Positions 8,001 through 11,430 of a stretch of DNA of 11,430 nucleotides are shown here, one piece after another; positions within the stretch are counted from its first letter, which is position 1; each line of letters opens with the position of its first letter. Origin of the DNA: Hyphomicrobium sp. GTDB lineage: Bacteria > Pseudomonadota > Alphaproteobacteria > Rhizobiales > Hyphomicrobiaceae. The DNA is taken from positions 1-11,430 of the forward strand of contig JAUVPN010000048.1 in assembly GCA_030598645.1 (NCBI GenBank), read 5' to 3'. The notes beneath the pieces are model-generated. The model searched no databases and had not been told where the DNA came from. It was given only the letters and a program-made list of their open reading frames with translations. The translations under genes and the position numbers were made by a program.

Positions 8001-8361
8001 CGTTTTGATAAGCAATCATGCCCTCACGTAGCTCTTCAGGATCGAGTCGTTCTGAGAGTGCGGTTGAGCCAACAAGATCGACGAACATCACGGTTAGCTG
8101 GCGGCGTTCTGCTTCAATATGATCCGATGTCTGGGCGTCGAGATTGGTCGGCTTTTCTGATGTAACGACGCTATGCTGCTCGAGCTGTTCGATAGCAAGG
8201 AGCAGTCTTTTCCTGTCTCCTAGCTTGGCTATGCCGAGATCCTTCAGGTCTTCGTTTGTGAGGTGTGGCAGAAGTTCAAAATCCAAGGCATTGTTGACAA
8301 ACGCGTCGATATATATGCCAAGGCCAATCGACGTCAGCCAATTCTCGATCTTGCTTGCCAC
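5014..8361 (-). CDS. SAM-domain / class III nucleotidyl cyclase / STAND-type ATPase / TPR fusion protein
   Basis: An 1115-residue multidomain signalling protein, predicted to make a cyclic nucleotide (probably cAMP) in response to an unknown cue. Domains in order: an N-terminal sterile alpha motif (about 5-62; WLTSIGLGIYIDAF and LTNEDLKDLGI..LGDRKRLL); a class III cyclase homology domain (about 86-265) with metal-site Asp residues D95 (MFVDLVGST) and D139 (KYMGDGV), K135, and the transition-state pair N213/R217 (TPNLAARM); an AAA_16/STAND ATPase with Walker A GEAGIGKS (313-320) and Walker B LLVLEDVHWID (433-443); a helical linker with HALVRDAAYESLL (634-646); and TPR-like helical repeats to the C-terminus. 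No membrane segment or signal peptide, so cytoplasmic. The start is GTG at 8361, after GGAG nine bases upstream, and gives a whole SAM domain. The architecture is frequent in rhizobia. The position usually Asp or Thr for base recognition appears to be Ala (A206), so nucleotide preference is uncertain. No partner gene is adjacent. Confidence 0.93.
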   Translation of the reverse strand: MASKIENWLTSIGLGIYIDAFVNNALDFELLPHLTNEDLKDLGIAKLGDRKRLLLAIEQLEQHSVVTSEKPTNLDAQTSDHIEAERRQLTVMFVDLVGSTALSERLDPEELREGMIAYQNAVAGVVTRFDGHIAKYMGDGVLCYFGWPRAHEDDAERAVRAGTKIMKTITEIKTSAGQQLSARAGVATGLVVVGDLIGQGAAQEEAVLGSTPNLAARMQGLARPGQVVIADATRRLIGQLFDLTHLGGHHLKGISGETAAFIVNAERAVESRFEARSSGTVAEMVGRDHELGIMMDRWRQSKSGEGQLLLLTGEAGIGKSRITRAVLDAVEEDSHTRISIQCSPYHTDSALYPVIQQLTHAAEIKPGDSNDDKLDKLEASLVSGSAQFIGALLGLETDARYGHLNLEPQQLRIKTLHALVEDLMSRAREKPVLLVLEDVHWIDATTLELVDLCLDQMSDARLFMLLTARPTFEHGFSGHPIVTKLVLNRLGREQITSLILKLTKGKSLPNDLLDEIAAKTDGVPLFVEELTKSVLESGGLREDETGFSLIGPISHLAIPSTLHDSLMARLDRLQPVKEVAQMAACIGREFEYHLLAQISPLEDQELQDALDRLISAELIFRRGLPPQAHFLFKHALVRDAAYESLLKTRRQAIHAKLSDTLESHQKAVPELLAHHATEAGYTDRAITYWQLAGEQASQRSANIEAIAHTSQAISILQKREETADRDRQELELQTLLAGSLIPAKGYGAPQTVRAFDRMRELSAHVRDPKLLFPVFYGPWVYRCIKGGGRSDVLRHADRFLELANVEEQTGAKVVGHRILAAVLFYQGQLNAAAEHFRKSIALYRPEEHDSLTYQFGQHSKAGAMAFLSNTLHLLGYADQAIEFVNDSIDTARQSNHLHTVAYSLFFGSIRLCFCRGDLVGFQNGTAELSAIAEEYKLPMWLACAHTQEGWSLSQMGDHERAIFKLRQGLEGLEATGTSLDTPMVLGQLAQTYAASGRYLEALEMIEQALLASQQTNEHWYKPELLRLKGLWLSRLKGADAMAETKEVYQQSLKIAQAQGAKYWELRTSVSQARLCAEQGLRTKAHDQLRPVVDWFKEGSDMLDVRDAKELLQKLI

Positions 8362-8370
8362 TTTGCGCTG

Positions 8371-8374
8371 CTCC
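8371..8374 (-). promoter_or_regulatory. Ribosome binding site for the cyclase GTG start
   Basis: GGAG on the minus strand lies nine bases before the GTG at 8361-8359. It supports this non-ATG start, which keeps the whole N-terminal SAM domain. Confidence 0.5.
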
Positions 8375-8936
8375 GCCGAGTTTGGATGGTAGCAGATTGA
8401 GGCGAACAGGCTGGTTAAGCAAACGAGAAAGTGCGAATCACATCAAATACCGACTTCCCAAGCCTGGCTTCAAGTTTGCGTGGTTGGTACCCAAGCCATC
8501 ATTTGGCTAATAGCGGCTACGCTTGTCAACCAAGTGTCAGACATGCCGCTCGATCCCACAACATTTCACTTCCGCTGCACGATGGAAACCGAAATCTCTC
8601 ATCCCCGGCTTTGCGACGCTAGCTGTTAACGTGACAGATGCTTATTGCATTTAGCGATCTGAGGGGCTGATGACGGTCTGTGAATGCGTGCAGAACAGCT
8701 GTTATGCCGTCAACGCCTCGACGAGACCCGGTTTGTAGGCGGCGATTGAAATCTTGTGCAGTCTGCAGCACCCCAACAAGCGTCACAGGAAAATGCGCTC
8801 ATGAAGGAAAGCTAGCCGAGACTGAGCGTGGTCTCTGTGGCCCCCACAGTCGCACGACGCCTTTAGTGACGGGACTGGCATCTCAATGATCACAAGCCTA
8901 AACTCGTTGGCAATGATCTTTGCGGTGGGTGCTATT

Positions 8937-8946
8937 GGAGGCGAGG
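8937..8946 (+). promoter_or_regulatory. Ribosome binding site fixing the methyltransferase start at 8953
   Basis: The purine-rich GGAGGCGAGG ends six bases before the ATG at 8953. The frame is open to an earlier ATG at 8920, but that would place this site inside the coding region and add an unsupported 11-residue leader. Confidence 0.7.
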
Positions 8947-8952
8947 TTCTCG

Positions 8953-9765
8953 ATGTCGGATAGTGATAAGGTATTTGCAGGTTCAATTCCCGAGATCTAC
9001 GACAGCTACCTTGTGCCGTTGATTTTCGAGGGCTTTGCCAAAGATCTTGCTGCAAAAGTGTCTGCGACTCACCCCCTTTCCGTCCTTGAGACCGCCGCCG
9101 GAAGCGGGGTGGTTACGCGCGCACTGGCACCCAAATTGTCAAGCAGGGCTCGATATGTCGTGACGGACCTCAACGAGCCGATGTTGGATCATGCAGCCAA
9201 ACTGCAAGGTGATGACGATCGCATTGCCTGGCAGCAAGCAAACGCTCTTGAGCTACCTTTTGGCGACGACGAGTTCGATGCCGTCTGCTGCCAATTCGGT
9301 GTAATGTTCTTCCCTGATCGTGTTGCCGGCTACCGAGAGGCAAGACGCGTCCTGAAACCGGGAGGAAAATTTGTGTTCAACGTGTGGGATCACATTAGCC
9401 AGAACGTATTCGCAGATGATGTCACTAACGCGCTCAAGGAGGTGTTCCCCGATGATCCCCCACTATTTCTGGCGCGCACGCCTCACGGCTACCACGATGT
9501 TGAATTGATCCATAGGGAAACCGAAGCAGCGGGTTTCGAGGAAATCGCGATTCAAACGCGCGATGAACTCAGTCGCGCGCCATCTCCCAGGCATCCAGCG
9601 GTCGCATACTGCCAGGGCACGCCTCTACGCAACGAAATCGAGACCCGGGATGCATCAAAACTCGAAGCCGCAACCGATCATGCGGCTTCAGCGATTGCAC
9701 ACAAGCATGGGGAGAACGAGATTGCAGCAAAGATCCAAGGTCATGTGGTGGTTGCGACAGCATAA
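8953..9765 (+). CDS. Class I SAM-dependent methyltransferase
   Basis: A 270-residue soluble protein predicted to transfer a methyl group from S-adenosylmethionine to an unknown acceptor. Motif I is VLETAAGSG (44-52), with the glycine-rich SAM loop. The acidic residue ending strand 2 is D72 (VVTDLNEPML). Motif II/III follows as LPFGDDEFDAVCCQFGVMFFPD (about 101-122), then the LKPGGKF turn (134-140), as in UbiE/Methyltransf_11-type enzymes. The C-terminal part (SRAPSPRHPAVAYCQGTPLR and a helical tail) belongs to a subgroup common in rhizobial genomes and is complete. The next gene downstream, 59 bases away, is another methyltransferase, so the two may be co-transcribed. The Cys-rich VCCQFGVMFF segment might shape the acceptor pocket, but no substrate can be assigned. 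Confidence 0.88.
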   Translation: MSDSDKVFAGSIPEIYDSYLVPLIFEGFAKDLAAKVSATHPLSVLETAAGSGVVTRALAPKLSSRARYVVTDLNEPMLDHAAKLQGDDDRIAWQQANALELPFGDDEFDAVCCQFGVMFFPDRVAGYREARRVLKPGGKFVFNVWDHISQNVFADDVTNALKEVFPDDPPLFLARTPHGYHDVELIHRETEAAGFEEIAIQTRDELSRAPSPRHPAVAYCQGTPLRNEIETRDASKLEAATDHAASAIAHKHGENEIAAKIQGHVVVATA

Positions 9766-9824
9766 TAGGCGGTACCTTTACGCACTACCGATACTATTGC
9801 TCCCTTCTTCAACGAACCAAGGCC

Positions 9825-10516
9825 ATGGAATACCAAGGTGACATAGCGACTATTCAACGTAAGGTCGCCGAAACCTCCGGCCTCTACCGACGGCGGCTAG
9901 CGGTACTTGAAGCGCTCGATGTTCAGCCTGGAGAGAGCGTACTGGAAGTTGGTTGTGGAGCGCTCTGGCGGCGTCTGTCGGAAAAACCGGCCGCGTTGTC
10001 GGCGTTGACATCAGTTTAGATCAGATAGCGGCAGCCAATGAAGCCTGTGCGCAGTTTGATGTTGCACAGGCCGAGGTTCAGGATGTCAACGAACTACCGT
10101 ACGGCGACGGAAGCTTCGATGCCATAGCTGCTATTCAGGTTATCGAGTATCTGGATGAACCTAGGACGGCACTGTCGGAATTGCGTCGCGTCCATTCAAA
10201 GAAGGGGCGTGCAGCGATACTAGCAACAAACTGGGACACGATGTTCTGGAATTGTGATGCCCCGGAACTAGCGGCTCGGATCCAGAGCGCATGGCGTGAA
10301 CATGCCCCTCATCCGAACCTGCCATCCGAATTGCGGCGCTTTTTCGCAGATACCGGGTTTCGAATAGTCCGACAAAAACCAGTAGTGATCGATGCATTTA
10401 TTGAGACGTTGGATCTGGTCGTGGTTGGCTTTGATGTTGTCCCGGCGGCGACGGGACGGCCAGGTTATCATCCGCTCGGCCCAACTCATGTTTTGGTCTT
10501 TTGCTTGCTACGCTAA
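9825..10516 (+). pseudogene. Second SAM-dependent methyltransferase, frameshifted in motif I
   Basis: The N-terminal part reads in one frame from ATG 9825 (MEYQGDIATIQRKVAETSG, then ESVLEVGCG at about residues 38-46). The rest reads in another frame to TAA at 10514-10516: LAASVGKTGRVVGVDIS, then LPYGDGSFDAIAAIQVIEYLDEP, then a C-terminal strand with HPLGPTHVLVFCLLR. Together they make one class I methyltransferase of about 230 residues. The switch lies between about 9957 and 9977, within the SAM-binding glycine loop. Compared with typical family members the joined loop also looks several residues short, so the lesion may be a small deletion rather than one missing base. Read literally, neither half alone should bind SAM. 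The ribosome site is weak (AAGG, close to the ATG). A sequencing error cannot be excluded. It is not a duplicate of its upstream neighbour. Confidence 0.8.
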
Positions 10517-10641
10517 AATAGGAGCCAAGAACTCCCTGCAGCCCGTTGGTTGACCTTTTCGAGACCTGGCAGGCTTGCCGGCCAAGATCAGCTCTGCTCA
10601 ATTAGGCGCCGATCCCTCTAGTTTGAGAGCATAGTTTAGTA

Positions 10642-11322
10642 ATGGACCTGAATGAAAGATTTGGTTTGCACGGGAAGGGCGCCCTAGTCACTGGTGCATC
10701 TAGTGGGCTTGGGCGCCACTTTTCCGAAGTCCTCGCGCGTCATGGAGCACAGGTTGCAGTGGGCGCAAGACGTATGGCCTTGCTCGAGCATTTGGCTGAC
10801 GAAATCCAAAGTGTCGGCGGAAAGGCGGTCGCCGTCGAGCTTGATGTGTCCGATCCTTTCAAAGTGGCCAAAGCCTTCGACGCCGCCGAGAAAGAAGTTG
10901 GCGCAATCGATATAGTCGTCAACAATGCGGGCGTAGCAGTTGAGGGTTGGTTCGTCGATACGAGCGAGGAGGATTGGCGTCGCACCATGGGTGTCAATGT
11001 CGATGGTGTCATTCGTGTCGGGCGCGAGGCGGCAAGGCGCATGTTAGAGCGCGGCACAGGCGGCTCGATCATCAACATCTCATCTGTGCTCGGCACGCGG
11101 GTCATGCCGAGACTTTCGGCCTATGCTGTTTCGAAGGCCGCCGTCTTGCAGCTGACCAAGGCCATGGCGCTTGAGCTCGCGCGTGCAAAAATCCGCGTCA
11201 ACGCTATCGCACCCGGTTATTTTCCAACTGAAATGAACGACGCTTTTTTAGCTTCCAGTGATGGAAAGCGACTGCTGAGCAAAATGCCCATGCCTCGGGC
11301 CGGGTCCTTGGCGTTGGGCTAA
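10642..11322 (+). CDS. SDR-family oxidoreductase, C-terminally truncated
   Basis: A 226-residue classical SDR with an intact cofactor and catalytic core: TGASSGLG (17-24), D69 in the LDV segment, NNAG (94-97), N119, S148, and the YAVSK pair Y161/K165. The PGYFPTEM loop (191-198) is present. Family members normally continue about 25-30 residues past the MPM.R.G segment, through an E/D-rich helix and an S.(F/Y).TG....VDGG terminus that forms the last strand of the fold. Here similarity ends after MPMPRAG (about base 11301) and the frame stops six codons later. Loss of the last helix and strand probably impairs folding or tetramer assembly, so this may be a pseudogene. The only ribosome-site candidate is a weak GAGAG twelve bases upstream. 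It follows the broken methyltransferase by 125 bases on the same strand. The substrate is unknown. Confidence 0.8.
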   Translation: MDLNERFGLHGKGALVTGASSGLGRHFSEVLARHGAQVAVGARRMALLEHLADEIQSVGGKAVAVELDVSDPFKVAKAFDAAEKEVGAIDIVVNNAGVAVEGWFVDTSEEDWRRTMGVNVDGVIRVGREAARRMLERGTGGSIINISSVLGTRVMPRLSAYAVSKAAVLQLTKAMALELARAKIRVNAIAPGYFPTEMNDAFLASSDGKRLLSKMPMPRAGSLALG

Positions 11323-11430
11323 ATTTACATCCAAGCAGGGTGATCGCTCCAGATCGGCTCAAGCAGGCGGAAGGCTATGAGGTTTTGGTGCTGGCGCCTA
11401 CACCCGAGGCCTCCCATGCCTGGGCCGCGC
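11323..11430. other. Unidentified sequence after the SDR breakpoint, running off the window
   Basis: Two frames are open to the window edge. On the plus strand, the frame phased with base 11304 reads LHPSRVIAPDRLKQAEGYEV and continues. On the minus strand, a frame ends with LLEPIWSDHPAWM and a TAA at about 11325-11323. Both have codons largely ending in G or C, so neither can be preferred. I recognise no family in either. One of them is probably the interrupted gene or mobile element that replaced the SDR 3' end. Confidence 0.3.

Larger units (their letters stand above)
8362..8952. other. Divergent intergenic region between the cyclase and methyltransferase genes
   Basis: About 590 bases between divergent starts, so it should hold promoters for both genes, but no convincing -35/-10 pair stood out. 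Short frames on both strands (for example 8680-8889 on + and 8783-9055 on -) have no recognisable domains. A small inverted repeat, CTGTGG-CCC-CCACAG, lies at 8835-8849; its 6-bp stem is too short to interpret. No mobile-element end was recognised. Confidence 0.5.

Noticed and set aside
5014..8361. A cyclic-nucleotide antiphage system (Pycsar-like) centred on the cyclase gene
   Set aside because: Pycsar systems pair a smaller cyclase with an adjacent effector that binds cyclic nucleotides. Here the flanks are long gene-free gaps, then an SDR and a methyltransferase. The SAM-cyclase-ATPase-TPR architecture is a known general signalling type in rhizobia.
8835..8849. Inverted repeat CTGTGG-CCC-CCACAG upstream of the methyltransferase
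   Set aside because: The stem is only 6 bp, there is no T tract, and its position fits neither a terminator nor a clear operator.
10566..10577. GGCAGGCTTGCC dyad after the broken methyltransferase
   Set aside because: It is a 4-bp stem only, with no U-rich tail, and is expected by chance in GC-rich sequence.

Overview
The window looks like an accessory region of an alphaproteobacterium, most likely of the Rhizobiales and close to Bradyrhizobium or Mesorhizobium. This is inferred from the protein families: a SAM / class III cyclase / ATPase / TPR fusion, a methyltransferase and SDR oxidoreductases of types common there, an IS110-type transposase, and moderately GC-rich codon use. No marker gene fixes the species. 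There are no rRNA, tRNA or CRISPR features.

Layout, left to right. Positions 1-453 hold a fragment of an IS110-family transposase, open at the left edge and broken near position 373. Positions 510-1928 (+) encode an intact 14-helix (DHA2-type) MFS exporter. Positions 1929-2403 hold no intact gene, but a short stretch at 2018-2152 resembles the C-terminal end of an AraC-type regulator. Positions 2404-3075 (-) encode a MarC-family membrane protein; a perfect hairpin lies upstream of it. Positions 3693-4457 (+) encode a complete SDR oxidoreductase. Positions 5014-8361 (-) encode an 1115-residue signalling protein and make up nearly a third of the window. On the right, all on the + strand, are an intact SAM-dependent methyltransferase (8953-9765), a second methyltransferase broken by a frameshift inside its SAM-binding motif (9825-10516), and an SDR that loses its C-terminus (10642-11322). 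The last about 110 bases are unidentified.

The genes do not form one clear pathway. Long gaps separate most of them, strands alternate, and both ends carry truncated genes, so this reads as a mosaic of transferred and decaying pieces around a few intact genes. The one operon-like group is methyltransferase, broken methyltransferase and truncated SDR. The large cyclase stands alone, with no adjacent effector or partner.

I found no convincing new multi-gene system. The points most worth checking are the frameshifted methyltransferase, the truncated SDR and its junction, the AraC-like remnant, the hairpin upstream of marC, and the long single-base runs inside the exporter gene.
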